From contig DATAFH010000086.1 of assembly GCA_036257565.1 (NCBI GenBank), forward strand, positions 1-23,438: a stretch of DNA of 23,438 bases. Direction: 5' to 3'. Of this stretch, positions 6,844 through 14,888 are shown piece by piece. The DNA comes from DASSUW01 sp036257565. Lineage in GTDB: Bacteria > Actinomycetota > Thermoleophilia > Solirubrobacterales > Solirubrobacteraceae. The notes under the pieces are model-generated. The model was not told the DNA's origin and did no database searches. It saw only the letters and a list, made by a program, of their open reading frames with translations. The number at the start of each line of letters is the position of its first letter. Within the stretch, counting starts at the first letter, position 1. The position numbers and the translations under genes are program-made.

Positions 6844-7455
6844 GTGCCGGGACCTGACGTGTATGCGTCCGCTCCGCGCGCGTGGCGGACGCGGGTCGGG
6901 TCGGTGGCCGCAGCGCGGGCGCGGGCCAGGCGGCACGCGCGGTTCGTGGAGCTCATGCTTCCGGAGGCCGGGACGCGGATCGTGGACCTCGGGTGCGGGC
7001 CGGTGGGGTTGCGGGCGTTCGCCCCCGAGCTCGACGTGACCGGCGTGGACGTGGCCGACCGCCCCGATTACCCCGGGCCGTTCGTGCAGGCCGACGCGAC
7101 GAAGCCGCTCCCCTTCGCGGACGGCGAGTTCGAGATCGCGTACTCGAACAGCCTGATCGAGCACCTGCCGCCGGCCGCGCGGCCCGCGTTCGCCGCCGAG
7201 GTCAAACGCGTCGCGCGCCGCTGGTGGGTCCAGACGCCCGCCTACAGCTTCCCGATCGAGCCGCACGCGCTGCTGCCGTTCGCCCACTGGTTTCCCCCCG
7301 AGGTCCGCCGGCGCGTCTGGCGGTTCGGCGTGGCCGGCGAGTTCGAGGACATCGCGCTCCTGCGCCGCCGCGAGCTGACCGGCCTGTTCGGCGGGCCCGT
7401 GGACGCCGAGCGCCTCGGGCCGCTTGCAAAGAGCTGGATCGCCTACCGGGCGTAG
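6844..7455 (+). CDS. SAM-dependent class I methyltransferase
   Basis: 203 residues from GTG 6844. This start is chosen because the -10-like box lies 7 bases upstream and the sequence before it belongs to the MFS remnant. Motif I is 'RIVDLGCGPVGLRAFAPELD' (about 46-65), the SAM-binding glycine loop. It is followed by 'VTGVDVADRPDYPGPFVQAD' (about 66-85) and the motif II/III region 'PFADGEFEIAYSNSLIEHLP' (about 91-110), as in Methyltransf_11 enzymes; the SNSLIEHL form is common in lipopolysaccharide or sugar-modifying methyltransferases of this group. The acceptor is unknown. Its TAG stop is part of the TAGCAT box of the next gene, so the two genes are packed head to tail but probably have separate promoters. 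Confidence 0.85.
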   Translation: MPGPDVYASAPRAWRTRVGSVAAARARARRHARFVELMLPEAGTRIVDLGCGPVGLRAFAPELDVTGVDVADRPDYPGPFVQADATKPLPFADGEFEIAYSNSLIEHLPPAARPAFAAEVKRVARRWWVQTPAYSFPIEPHALLPFAHWFPPEVRRRVWRFGVAGEFEDIALLRRRELTGLFGGPVDAERLGPLAKSWIAYRA

Positions 7456-7458
7456 CAT
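7453..7458 (+). promoter_or_regulatory. -10 box of the small membrane protein gene, built on the preceding stop codon
   Basis: TAGCAT contains the TAG stop of the methyltransferase and ends 6 bases before ATG 7465. No ribosome binding site fits, so a leaderless transcript is likely. Confidence 0.4.
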
Positions 7459-7464
7459 CAACCC

Positions 7465-7758
7465 ATGGAGGTCGTCGTCGCGCTCACGCTCTGGGGCCTG
7501 TTCGCGGCGTTCCTGATCTTCCCGCTGCTCGGCCTGCCGGAGCTCATGCGGCGCGCCGTGGCCACGCTGCTGGCCGCCGAGTTCGTCGCCTTCGGGATCT
7601 GGCACTTCGGCAGCGAGGGCTGCATCGAGCGCCCGTGCGGTGCGTTCACGGAGACCGGGCGGACCGCCGCGTCGCTCGACATCCCGGCGCTCGCCGTCCT
7701 CCTCCTGGCGCTGGCCGTCGCGATCGGCCTCCGAAGGCATAGGCTCGGGCGCCGATGA
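7465..7758 (+). CDS. Small integral membrane protein, unknown function
   Basis: 97 residues with three predicted hydrophobic segments: residues ~4-24 ('VVALTLWGLFAAFLIFPLLG'), ~31-50 ('AVATLLAAEFVAFGIWHFGS') and ~72-90. A loop between TM2 and TM3 has two cysteines (GCIERPC) that may form a disulfide outside the cell. The tail is basic (RRHRLGRR), suggesting a cytoplasmic C-terminus. I do not recognise a family. The TGA stop overlaps the ATG of the epimerase gene (ATGA), which suggests co-translation. Confidence 0.7.
   Translation: MEVVVALTLWGLFAAFLIFPLLGLPELMRRAVATLLAAEFVAFGIWHFGSEGCIERPCGAFTETGRTAASLDIPALAVLLLALAVAIGLRRHRLGRR
7740..7745 (+). promoter_or_regulatory. Possible internal -10 box for the epimerase gene
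   Basis: TAGGCT ends 9 bases before ATG 7755, inside the 3' end of the small membrane protein gene. It fits the recurrent box and spacing, but translational coupling makes it less necessary. Confidence 0.3.
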
Positions 7759-8696
7759 AGATCCTCGTCACCGGGTCGCGCGGCAAGGTCGGCGCCGCGA
7801 CCGTCACCGCACTCCACGACGCGGGCCACGACGTGACCGCCGTCGACCTCGGGCCGCCGATCTTCGAGCGCCACCCGCCCGGCACGCCGAGCTACCGCCA
7901 GGCCGACCTCACCCGCCCCGGCGACGCATACGCGGTCGCGTACGGCCACGACGCGGTGATCCACGCCGCCGCCATCCCCGATCCCGACCACAACCCCGCG
8001 GCACGCGTGTTCGAGAACAACCTGATGGCCACGTTCAACACGCTCGAGGCCGCCGTCCGCCTCGATGTCCCCCGCTACGTGCACGTCTCGAGCGAGACCG
8101 TCCCCGGCTTCTTCTTCGCCGAGCGCCCGTTCACGGCGGAGTACGCGCCGATCGACGAGGAGCACCCGGCCCGTCCCCAGGACCCGTACGCGCTGGCCAA
8201 GCACTTCGGCGAACAGCTCATGGACGCGGCCGTCAGGCGCTCGGACATCGGGGCGATCTCGATCCGCCCGTCGTGGGTGCAGTGGGAGGGCAACTACGAG
8301 CAGAACGTCGGCCCCGTCCTGCGCGACCCGGGCGAGGCGAGCGCGAGCTTCTGGAGCTACATCGACGTCTACGACCTGGCCGACGCCCTCCGCCTGGCCG
8401 CGGAGAGCGATCTGCCGGGCCACGAGATGATGTACATCGCCTCGCCGGACAACTGCGCGAACCGCCCGCTGGCCGAGATGATCCGCCGCCACCACGGCGA
8501 CGCGGTCGAGCTGCGCCCCACGGAGCGCGAGGACGCCTCAGGCACGTCGATCGCACGAGCCCGGAGGCTGATCGGCTACTCCCCCACCCGCTCCTGGCGT
8601 GACTACCTGACCGAGGACGGCACGCTGCGCCCCGAGGCCCGCGAGCGGCTCGAGCGCGGTGAGACCGGCGTGCAGCGCGGCCGCGCGGTCGGCTAG
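7755..8696 (+). CDS. NAD(P)-dependent epimerase/dehydratase (extended SDR)
   Basis: 313 residues. The N-terminus 'MKILVTGSRGKVGAATVTAL' carries the Rossmann TGxxGxxG-type loop. 'DAVIHAAAIPDP' (67-78), the Ser pair in 'YVHVSSETVPGF' (108-119) and the catalytic 'YALAK' (Tyr145, Lys149) complete the extended-SDR set. Such enzymes act on nucleotide sugars, uronates or related polyols. The short form with 'PDPDHNPAARVFENNLMATF' resembles the GalE-like/uronate dehydrogenase branch, but the substrate is not determinable. The gene overlaps the upstream membrane protein by 4 bp. Its stop codon shares the CTAG at 8693-8696 with the convergent ftsH stop. Confidence 0.88.
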   Translation: MKILVTGSRGKVGAATVTALHDAGHDVTAVDLGPPIFERHPPGTPSYRQADLTRPGDAYAVAYGHDAVIHAAAIPDPDHNPAARVFENNLMATFNTLEAAVRLDVPRYVHVSSETVPGFFFAERPFTAEYAPIDEEHPARPQDPYALAKHFGEQLMDAAVRRSDIGAISIRPSWVQWEGNYEQNVGPVLRDPGEASASFWSYIDVYDLADALRLAAESDLPGHEMMYIASPDNCANRPLAEMIRRHHGDAVELRPTEREDASGTSIARARRLIGYSPTRSWRDYLTEDGTLRPEARERLERGETGVQRGRAVG

Positions 8697-10633
8697 ACGG
8701 GCGCCGGCTCGCGCGTGCGGGGGACGCCGGCGGCCCGGTAGGCCTCGTCCTCGTCGAGCGTCTCGGCGGCGAGCAGAGCGGCCGTCAGCGAGTCCAGCTT
8801 CTCGCGGTGCTCGCTCAGCAGGCGAGTGACGGCCTGGTGGGCGTCCTCGACGATCTGGCGCACCTCGACGTCGATCAGCTGGCGCGTGCCCTCGGAGACC
8901 TCGGAGGCCCCGGGCAGGAGCTGCCCCTGCGCCTCGCTGGGGACGACGGCGATCGGGCCGATCTCGCGGCTCATGCCCCACCGTCCCACCATCTGCCGCG
9001 CGATCGCGGTCAGCTGCTGGATGTCGGACTCCGCGCCGGCGCTGATCGAGTCGTAGACGATCTCCTCGGCCACCCGGCCCCCGAGCGCGACCCTGATGCG
9101 CGTCAGCAGGTACTCCTCGTCGAGGCTCGTGCGCTCTTCGTCGGGCGCCGAGATCGTCACGCCGAGCGACATCGTGCGCGGGATGATCGAGACCTTGCGC
9201 ACCGGGTCGGCGCCCGGGGTGAGCATGCCGACCAGCGCGTGACCGGACTCGTGGTAGGCGGTGCGGCGCTTCTCCACCTCCGAGAGCACCATCCCGCGCG
9301 GCGCGCCGAGCACGATCTTCTCGAGCGAGTCCGTGAAGTCCGCCATCGTCACACGCTCGTGGTGGCGGCGCGCGGCGAGCAGCGCCGCCTCGTTGGAGAG
9401 GTTCGCGAGGTCGGCGCCGACCATCCCGGGCGTCGAGGCGGCCAGCCGCTCGAGGTCGACGTCGTCGGCCAGCGGCAGCGAGCGGGTGTGCACTTCGAGG
9501 ATCTGCTCGCGACCGTCCTTGTCGGGCGGCGGCACGGTCACGCGGCGGTCGAAGCGGCCGGGGCGCAGGAGCGCAACGTCGAGGATCTCGGGCCGGTTGG
9601 TGGCGCCGAGCACGATCACTGCGGCGCTGGACTCGAAGCCGTCCATCTCGGTGAGGATCTGGTTGAGCGTCTGCTCGCGCTCGTCGTTGCCGCCGAACGT
9701 CGTGCCCGAAGAGCGGGAGCGGCCGATCGCGTCGAGCTCGTCGATGAAGATGATCGCGGGCTGGGACTCCTTGGCCTGCTTGAAGAGGTCCCGCACGCGC
9801 GAGGCACCGATGCCGACGATCGCCTCGATGAACTCGGACGCCGAGATCGAGAAGAAAGGTACCCCCGCCTCGCCCGCGACGGCCCGCGCGAGCAGCGTCT
9901 TGCCGGTGCCCGGGCGGCCCGCGAGCAGCACGCCGCGCGGGATCCGGCCCCCGAGCTTGCGGTAGCGGTCCGGGTTCTTGAGGAAGTCGACGACCTCGGT
10001 CAACTCGCCCTTCGCCTCGTCGATGCCGGCCACGTCCTTGAACGTCACGTGCGTCTGCGCGCCCTCGATGCGACGCGCCCGCGAGGCGCCGAACGCCCCG
10101 AGCGCGCTCATCTGCCCGCCGGCGGCCCGCCGCGAGAGCCACACGAACAGCGCCACGAGCAGGATCACCGGCCCGAAGCCGAGGATGAGGTTGAAGAGGA
10201 AGCCGCGGCCCTGGTTGACCGGCTCGGCCTCGATCACCACGTCGTGCTCCTGCAGCAGGCTTGAGAGCTCCTCGTTGTTGGCGAACGTGGGGATCGTGGT
10301 CTCGAAGTTCTTCGCCGGCTCGGCCTTGTTGTCCGGGTAGCGCACGTCGGCCTTGAACTCGCCGGAGACCGACTCGCCGGTGGCCGAGATCTTCGTGACG
10401 TTGTCGCGCTCGACCTGCTGGAGGAAATTCGGGTTGTACGGAATCGTCACCGACCGCTCGCGGCCGGGGGCGAACAGGGCGACGATCAGGTAGTTGAGGG
10501 CCAGGAGGACGAGCACCATGACCCAGAAGCGGCCGCCGATGCCCCGCAGCGACCGCCAGCGGCCGCCGCCCCCGTCCTCGTTGCGCGGCAGCGGCGTGCG
10601 GGGGCGGCGCTCGTGCGGGGCTTCGTCGGCCAT
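8693..10633 (-). CDS. ftsH: FtsH-type membrane AAA+ zinc metalloprotease, variant pore loop
   Basis: 646 residues. It is a hexameric membrane protease that unfolds and degrades membrane and short-lived cytosolic proteins. Order of parts: cytoplasmic N-terminus; TM1 (about 35-54); extracytoplasmic domain (55-143); TM2 (about 145-166); AAA+ domain with Walker A 'GRPGTGKT' (239-246), Walker B 'IIFIDELDAIG' (294-304) and the second region of homology 'TNRPEILDVALLRPGRFDRR' (345-364); then the M41 protease domain with zinc site 'HESGH' (461-465) and the third ligand probably Asp537. Two features are unusual. Walker A has Arg where most FtsH have Pro, and the pore loop is 'AIVGIGASR' (271-279) where the canonical form is MFVGVGASR, so the translocating Phe is Ile272. 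It may therefore be a specialised paralogue. The gene stands alone, convergent with the epimerase and just downstream of the carrier gene. Confidence 0.95.
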   Translation of the reverse strand: MADEAPHERRPRTPLPRNEDGGGGRWRSLRGIGGRFWVMVLVLLALNYLIVALFAPGRERSVTIPYNPNFLQQVERDNVTKISATGESVSGEFKADVRYPDNKAEPAKNFETTIPTFANNEELSSLLQEHDVVIEAEPVNQGRGFLFNLILGFGPVILLVALFVWLSRRAAGGQMSALGAFGASRARRIEGAQTHVTFKDVAGIDEAKGELTEVVDFLKNPDRYRKLGGRIPRGVLLAGRPGTGKTLLARAVAGEAGVPFFSISASEFIEAIVGIGASRVRDLFKQAKESQPAIIFIDELDAIGRSRSSGTTFGGNDEREQTLNQILTEMDGFESSAAVIVLGATNRPEILDVALLRPGRFDRRVTVPPPDKDGREQILEVHTRSLPLADDVDLERLAASTPGMVGADLANLSNEAALLAARRHHERVTMADFTDSLEKIVLGAPRGMVLSEVEKRRTAYHESGHALVGMLTPGADPVRKVSIIPRTMSLGVTISAPDEERTSLDEEYLLTRIRVALGGRVAEEIVYDSISAGAESDIQQLTAIARQMVGRWGMSREIGPIAVVPSEAQGQLLPGASEVSEGTRQLIDVEVRQIVEDAHQAVTRLLSEHREKLDSLTAALLAAETLDEDEAYRAAGVPRTREPAPV

Positions 10634-10642
10634 GCCCCTCTG

Positions 10643-10648
10643 ATGCTA
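10643..10648 (-). promoter_or_regulatory. -10 box of ftsH, likely leaderless
   Basis: TAGCAT on the minus strand ends 9 bases before ATG 10633, within the 20-bp gap after the carrier gene. An AGAGGGG run lies only one base from the ATG, too close for normal use as a ribosome binding site. Confidence 0.4.
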
Positions 10649-10653
10649 GGCCA

Positions 10654-11979
10654 CTAGAGCCATCCGGGTACCACGAAGACCATCCAGGCGATCGGCGGGG
10701 CGACGACGACCATGCTCATCCCCCACTGCATCAGCCGCTTGAACACGAAGTCGCGGCGGTCGGCCGGCGTGTTGGCCACGGTCAGCGCGCCGCTCGTGGA
10801 GAACGGGCTCGAGTCGACCACCGAGGAGGAGATCGACAGCGCGATGATGAGGCCCACGGCGCCCACCGCGCCCGTTTCCAGGAACGGCACCGCGAGCGGG
10901 ATCAGCGCGCCGAGGATGCCGGTGGTCGACGCGAAGGCCGAGACGACGCCGCCCACGTAGCAGATGAGCAGCGCGGCCAGCAGCGCCGAGTTGATCTTCG
11001 CGACCTGCTCGCCCAGCCAGTCGATCGTGCCCAGCGTCTCGAGCAGACCGACGTACATGACGATGCCGCAGATCAGCAGCACGGTCGGCCAGGCGACCTT
11101 ATTGACGGCGCCCTTGGTGGCCTGCGGCGAGATGAGCGACAGGATCGCGGCGATCGTCAGCGCGACGAAGCCGACGTCGACCTCGAAGGCCAGCGCCACG
11201 GCGACGAGCGACACGATGCCGATCAGCGTGAGGATCTTGTCGCGGTCGAGCTCGGGCATCTCGTCCGCGGTGACCGCGCTGCCGCCCGCCATCGGCGGCG
11301 GGCCGCCGGCGGTCGCCTTCTCTTCGACACGCCGCTCGAAGCGCGCGCTCGACTCGCCGGGCACCTCCTGCCGGCGCCCCAGCAGCTCCCGCCCGCCGAA
11401 CAGGAAGAACACGATGACGCTGAGCAGCAGGTTGAAGACGAACGAGGAGACGAACAGCAGCATCGCGTTCTCGTCGAGCGCGTTGCGCTCCACCACGCCG
11501 TTGACGATGCTGCCGAAGACGCTGATCGGCGAGAACCCGCCCGCCGTGGCGCCGTTGATGATCAGCAGGCCCATGAGGACCGGGTTGATCCCGTAGGTGA
11601 CGGCGAACCCGAGCCCGATCGGGGCGATGATCGCCACCGCGCCCGGGACGACGGCGCCGGAGGCGGTGAGGATGGCCGTCACCCCGAACATCACCCACGG
11701 GATGGCGGCCGTGCGGCCGCCTACGGCTCGTACCGCGGCATGGATCAGCCAGTCCACCGTCCCATTGTTCGTCGCGATCGCGAACAGGTACGTGACCCCG
11801 ACGAGGATCACGAACAGATCACCGGGGAAGCCGGCGAAGATGTCGTCCTCCGAGACCCCGAGCGCCGTGCCGAGCCCGAAGGCGGCGACGATGCCGAGCA
11901 CCCCCATGTTGATCGGGAGCAGCGTCGCGACTAGGAAGATGGCGACGAGGACGATGATGGACAGCAGCTCGTTGGACAT
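10654..11979 (-). CDS. Dicarboxylate carrier of the MatC/SLC13-like (ion transporter) superfamily
   Basis: 441 residues from ATG 11979, preceded by a strong AGGGGG ribosome binding site at 5-base spacing; the frame is open further upstream but only as antisense of the next gene. The protein is almost entirely hydrophobic, about 11-12 TM segments, with a cytoplasmic charged loop at ~195-235 dividing two homologous halves. The N-terminus 'LLPINMGVLGIVAAFGLGTA' (about 20-39) and 'IINGATAGGFSPISVFGSIV' (about 139-158) match the MatC N-terminal family, first described for malonate/dicarboxylate uptake in rhizobia. The second half has 'SSSVVDSSPFSTSGALTVAN' near residue 385, the matching hairpin/substrate region. 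The hydroxyacid dehydrogenase stop is 10 bases upstream, so the two are one operon and the carrier probably imports the dehydrogenase substrate or a relative. Confidence 0.87.
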   Translation of the reverse strand: MSNELLSIIVLVAIFLVATLLPINMGVLGIVAAFGLGTALGVSEDDIFAGFPGDLFVILVGVTYLFAIATNNGTVDWLIHAAVRAVGGRTAAIPWVMFGVTAILTASGAVVPGAVAIIAPIGLGFAVTYGINPVLMGLLIINGATAGGFSPISVFGSIVNGVVERNALDENAMLLFVSSFVFNLLLSVIVFFLFGGRELLGRRQEVPGESSARFERRVEEKATAGGPPPMAGGSAVTADEMPELDRDKILTLIGIVSLVAVALAFEVDVGFVALTIAAILSLISPQATKGAVNKVAWPTVLLICGIVMYVGLLETLGTIDWLGEQVAKINSALLAALLICYVGGVVSAFASTTGILGALIPLAVPFLETGAVGAVGLIIALSISSSVVDSSPFSTSGALTVANTPADRRDFVFKRLMQWGMSMVVVAPPIAWMVFVVPGWL

Positions 11980-11989
11980 CTGAACCCCC

Positions 11990-14824
11990 TTAGATCGCCG
12001 CCCGCACGATCTGCGCGGGATGCCGGGCCTCCCGACCCGTCCCGTGTGCGATCTGCTGGCGGCATGAGACCCCTGTCGCGGCGACCAGCGTCGCCGCTCC
12101 CTCCGTTCGCAGCGCCGGGAACAGCCGCGACTCGCCGATCCGCATCGACAGGTCGTAGTGCTCGGCCTCGAACCCGAACGACCCGGCGATCCCGCAGCAG
12201 CCGGCGTCGAGCTCCACCACCTCGGCGCCCGGGATGCGCTCGAGCAGCGCCACGGGCGCCTCCGTGCCGGCGAGCGCCTTCTGGTGGCAGTGTCCGTGGA
12301 AGACGATCCGGTCGACGATCGGTCGCAGCGGCAGCTCGGCCTCGAGCAGCAACTCCTCGACGAGCCGCGCCTGGGCGGCCACCGCCTCGGCACGCGGGTT
12401 GCCGGGCTGCAGGCTCAGGTGCTCCTCGCGCAGCGTGAGCAGGCACGACGGCTCGCAGCCGACGATCGGCACGCCGCGCTCGGCGTACGGCGCCAGCCGG
12501 TCGGTCATCGCCGCCGCCATGGCGCGCGCGCGGTCGAGCAGGCCCTTGGAGATGCTGGACCGGCCGCAGCAGCCTGTGCTCTCGAGCCGCACGCTCCAGC
12601 CCGCGGCCTCGAGCAGCTCGATCGCGGCGCGGCCGACCGTCGGCTCGGTGTACGTGGTGAACGAGTCGGCCAGGAACACGACCTCGCCGCGCGTTCCCGC
12701 CGCCGGGGCCGCCCGGCGCCGGTGCCAGCGCACGAGCGTGTCGCGCGTGAAGCGCGGCAGCGGCCGCCGCGGGTGGATCCCGAGCAGCGCGCGGAGCCGG
12801 GGCGGCGTGAGGTTCGAGAGCGGCGCGGTGGCGGACCCGAGTCGATTGAGCGTGCGGATCGAGCCGAACAGCCGCGAGCGCAGCGGCACGCCGTGGGCGT
12901 CCTGGTAGTGCGAGAGGAACTCGGCCTTGAGCGACGCCATGTCGACGCTCAGCGGGCATTCGCTCTTGCACGCCTTGCACTCGAGGCAGAGGTCGAGGAT
13001 CTCGTGCAGTCGCTCGGATCCCATCGCCGCGTGCGGGTCCGGCTCGGAAAGCGCCTTGACGAGCGCGTTCGCGCGGCCGCGCGTGGCGTGCTCCTCCTCG
13101 CGCGTGGCCATGTAGGACGGGCACATGACGCCGGCGCCGGTCTTGCGACAGGCGCCGATCCGCTGGCAGCGGTCGGCCGCCCCGCGCATCCCGCCGTGCT
13201 CGGCGAACGAGAGCCGGGTCTCCAGCGTGCCGGGCGGCGGGAGGGCGGGATCGCGCAGGTCCTCGGTGATCGGCGCCGCGTCGACCATCACCCCGGGGTT
13301 CAGGCGCCCGTGGGGGTCGAACAACGCCTTCACGCGCCGCATCGCCTCGTACAGGTCGTCGCCGAACACGCGCCGGTTGAACGCGCTGCGGGCGCGCCCG
13401 TCGCCGTGCTCGGACGAGTTCACGCCGCCGAACTCGCTCACGAGCTGAACGACCTCGTCGGCGACCGAGCGCATGGTCTCGATCCCGCCCGGCGCGGTGA
13501 GGTCTACGAACGGCCGGATGTGCAGGCAGCCGACCGAGCAATGGCCGTACCACCCGGCCTCGAGGCCGTGGCGGTCGAGGATCGCCGCGAAGGCGGCGAC
13601 GTAGTCGTTGAGCCGCTCCGGGGCGACGGCGGTGTCCTCGACGAAGGCGAGCGGGCGCTTGGCGCCCGTGCTGGCCGCCATCAGCAGCCCGAGGCCGGCC
13701 TTGCGCACCTTGGTCAGCGCCTCCTGCTCGGCGGCGGTCTCGGCGCGCAGCGTGTGGTAGCCGTGGCCGTGCCGCCGCCAGGCGGCCTCGAGCCGGTCGA
13801 GGCGCTCGCCCGACTCCTCCCCGAAGAACGTCACGAACAACAGCGCGGCCGGGTCGCCCTCGAGCGTGTCCGCGAGGCGGCGGTACTCGAGCTTGGAGCG
13901 CGACAGCTCGAGGATCTTGCGGTCGATCAGCTCGACGGCGGCCGCGCCGAGCTCGAGCGCGTCGTCGGTCGCGGCGATGGCACCGGCCAGCGAGTCGAAG
14001 TGGCCGACGGCGAAGCGCTTCTCCGACGGGAGCGGCACGAGGCCGACCGTCGCCTCGGTGATCGCCACCAGCGTCCCCTCCGAGCCGGTGACGAACTTCG
14101 CGAGGTCGAACGCGCGGTCGAGCCGGTCGAGCCGGTAGCCGCCCGCCTGCCGCCAGTGCCTCGGATACCCCGTCGCGATCGCGTCGGCGTGGTCGCGCAG
14201 GATCTCCCGCAGCCCGTCGCGGATAGCCGTCGGCGCCCCGTCGCCGCCGGGCCCGAACGTCGCCCGCGAGCCGTCGGCAAGCACGACCTCGAGCTCGTGC
14301 ACGTGGTCGATCGTGCAGCCGTAGACGATCGAGTGGCTGCCCGACGAGTTGTTGCCGATCATCCCGCCGATCGTGGCCCGGTTGGAGGTCGAGGTGTCCG
14401 GCCCGAAGCCGAGCCCGAGCCGCTGGGCAGCGCGGTTGAGGTCCTCCTGCACGACGCCGGGGCCCACCCGTACCCGCAGTCGCTCGGTGTCGATGTCGCC
14501 GATCGCGTCCATGTGGCGCGACGTGTCGAGCACGATGCCGCGGCCGCCGATCGTCTGGCCGGCCAGGCTCGTGCCGGCGCCGCGGGTGACGACCGGCACG
14601 TCGAAGTGGCCCGCGATCGCGATCGCAGCGGCGACGTCGTCGGCGTCGCGCGGGAACGCGGCCAGCAGCGGCTCGCGCGCGTACATGCTCGCGTCGCCGG
14701 CGTACAGCTGGCGCGTGTAGGCGTCCGCCCGCACGTCACCGCGCAGCTCGTGGCGCAGCGCAGCGGCCAGCGCGTCTGCGGCGCGCGTACGGCGCGCTGG
14801 CTGCTCGCGGATCTCGATCGCCAA
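11990..14824 (-). CDS. Fused FAD- and Fe-S-containing D-2-hydroxyacid dehydrogenase (GlcD-GlcF / YdiJ type)
   Basis: 944 residues from TTG 14824, preceded by GGGGGGAGGAG with 7-base spacing. It oxidises a D-2-hydroxy acid (glycolate, D-lactate, D-malate or D-2-hydroxyglutarate are family substrates) to the 2-oxo acid and passes electrons to the chain. The FAD domain has 'VVTRGAGTSLAGQTIGGRGI' (78-97) and 'TIGGMIGNNSSGSHSIVYGC' (151-170). The FAD-oxidase C domain has 'GHCSVGCLHIRPF' (427-439) and 'NSSEHGDG' (469-476). The ferredoxin-like part has Cys553, 559 and 568 (first cluster region) and C613xxC616xxC619xxxC623P (a classical 4Fe-4S ligand set). Two CCG domains follow: C752-C753-G754, HGHCHQKA (843-850) and C876-C877-G878. 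This matches the fusion architecture of E. coli YdiJ, slightly shorter. It is cotranscribed with the dicarboxylate carrier and divergent from the aminotransferase operon, with only 64 bp between starts. Confidence 0.92.
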   Translation of the reverse strand: MAIEIREQPARRTRAADALAAALRHELRGDVRADAYTRQLYAGDASMYAREPLLAAFPRDADDVAAAIAIAGHFDVPVVTRGAGTSLAGQTIGGRGIVLDTSRHMDAIGDIDTERLRVRVGPGVVQEDLNRAAQRLGLGFGPDTSTSNRATIGGMIGNNSSGSHSIVYGCTIDHVHELEVVLADGSRATFGPGGDGAPTAIRDGLREILRDHADAIATGYPRHWRQAGGYRLDRLDRAFDLAKFVTGSEGTLVAITEATVGLVPLPSEKRFAVGHFDSLAGAIAATDDALELGAAAVELIDRKILELSRSKLEYRRLADTLEGDPAALLFVTFFGEESGERLDRLEAAWRRHGHGYHTLRAETAAEQEALTKVRKAGLGLLMAASTGAKRPLAFVEDTAVAPERLNDYVAAFAAILDRHGLEAGWYGHCSVGCLHIRPFVDLTAPGGIETMRSVADEVVQLVSEFGGVNSSEHGDGRARSAFNRRVFGDDLYEAMRRVKALFDPHGRLNPGVMVDAAPITEDLRDPALPPPGTLETRLSFAEHGGMRGAADRCQRIGACRKTGAGVMCPSYMATREEEHATRGRANALVKALSEPDPHAAMGSERLHEILDLCLECKACKSECPLSVDMASLKAEFLSHYQDAHGVPLRSRLFGSIRTLNRLGSATAPLSNLTPPRLRALLGIHPRRPLPRFTRDTLVRWHRRRAAPAAGTRGEVVFLADSFTTYTEPTVGRAAIELLEAAGWSVRLESTGCCGRSSISKGLLDRARAMAAAMTDRLAPYAERGVPIVGCEPSCLLTLREEHLSLQPGNPRAEAVAAQARLVEELLLEAELPLRPIVDRIVFHGHCHQKALAGTEAPVALLERIPGAEVVELDAGCCGIAGSFGFEAEHYDLSMRIGESRLFPALRTEGAATLVAATGVSCRQQIAHGTGREARHPAQIVRAAI

Positions 14825-14831
14825 AGCTCGG

Positions 14832-14842
14832 CTCCTCCCCCC
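14832..14842 (-). promoter_or_regulatory. Strong ribosome binding site fixing a TTG start
   Basis: GGGGGGAGGAG on the minus strand lies 7 bases from TTG 14824. It decides the start of the hydroxyacid dehydrogenase, since no ATG or GTG fits upstream. Confidence 0.6.
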
Positions 14843-14877
14843 TCACGAGCCCTGGTACCCGCGATCGCCGCGGCCTC

Positions 14878-14883
14878 TACCCT
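14878..14883 (+). promoter_or_regulatory. -10 box of the aminotransferase operon, likely leaderless
   Basis: TACCCT ends 5 bases before GTG 14889 and 8 before GTG 14892. No Shine-Dalgarno precedes either codon. If leaderless, GTG 14892 would fit the usual 7-9 base distance better. Confidence 0.4.
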
Positions 14884-14888
14884 GGTTC

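Noticed and set aside
8693..8696. Shared CTAG of two convergent stop codons (epimerase and ftsH)
   Set aside because: A neat overlap, but common in compact genomes; no special function implied.
10654..12393. Longer version of the dicarboxylate carrier starting upstream of 11979
   Set aside because: The extra 138 residues are Arg/Ser-rich antiphase reading of the dehydrogenase gene; ATG 11979 has a strong ribosome site and the MatC-like N-terminus starts there.
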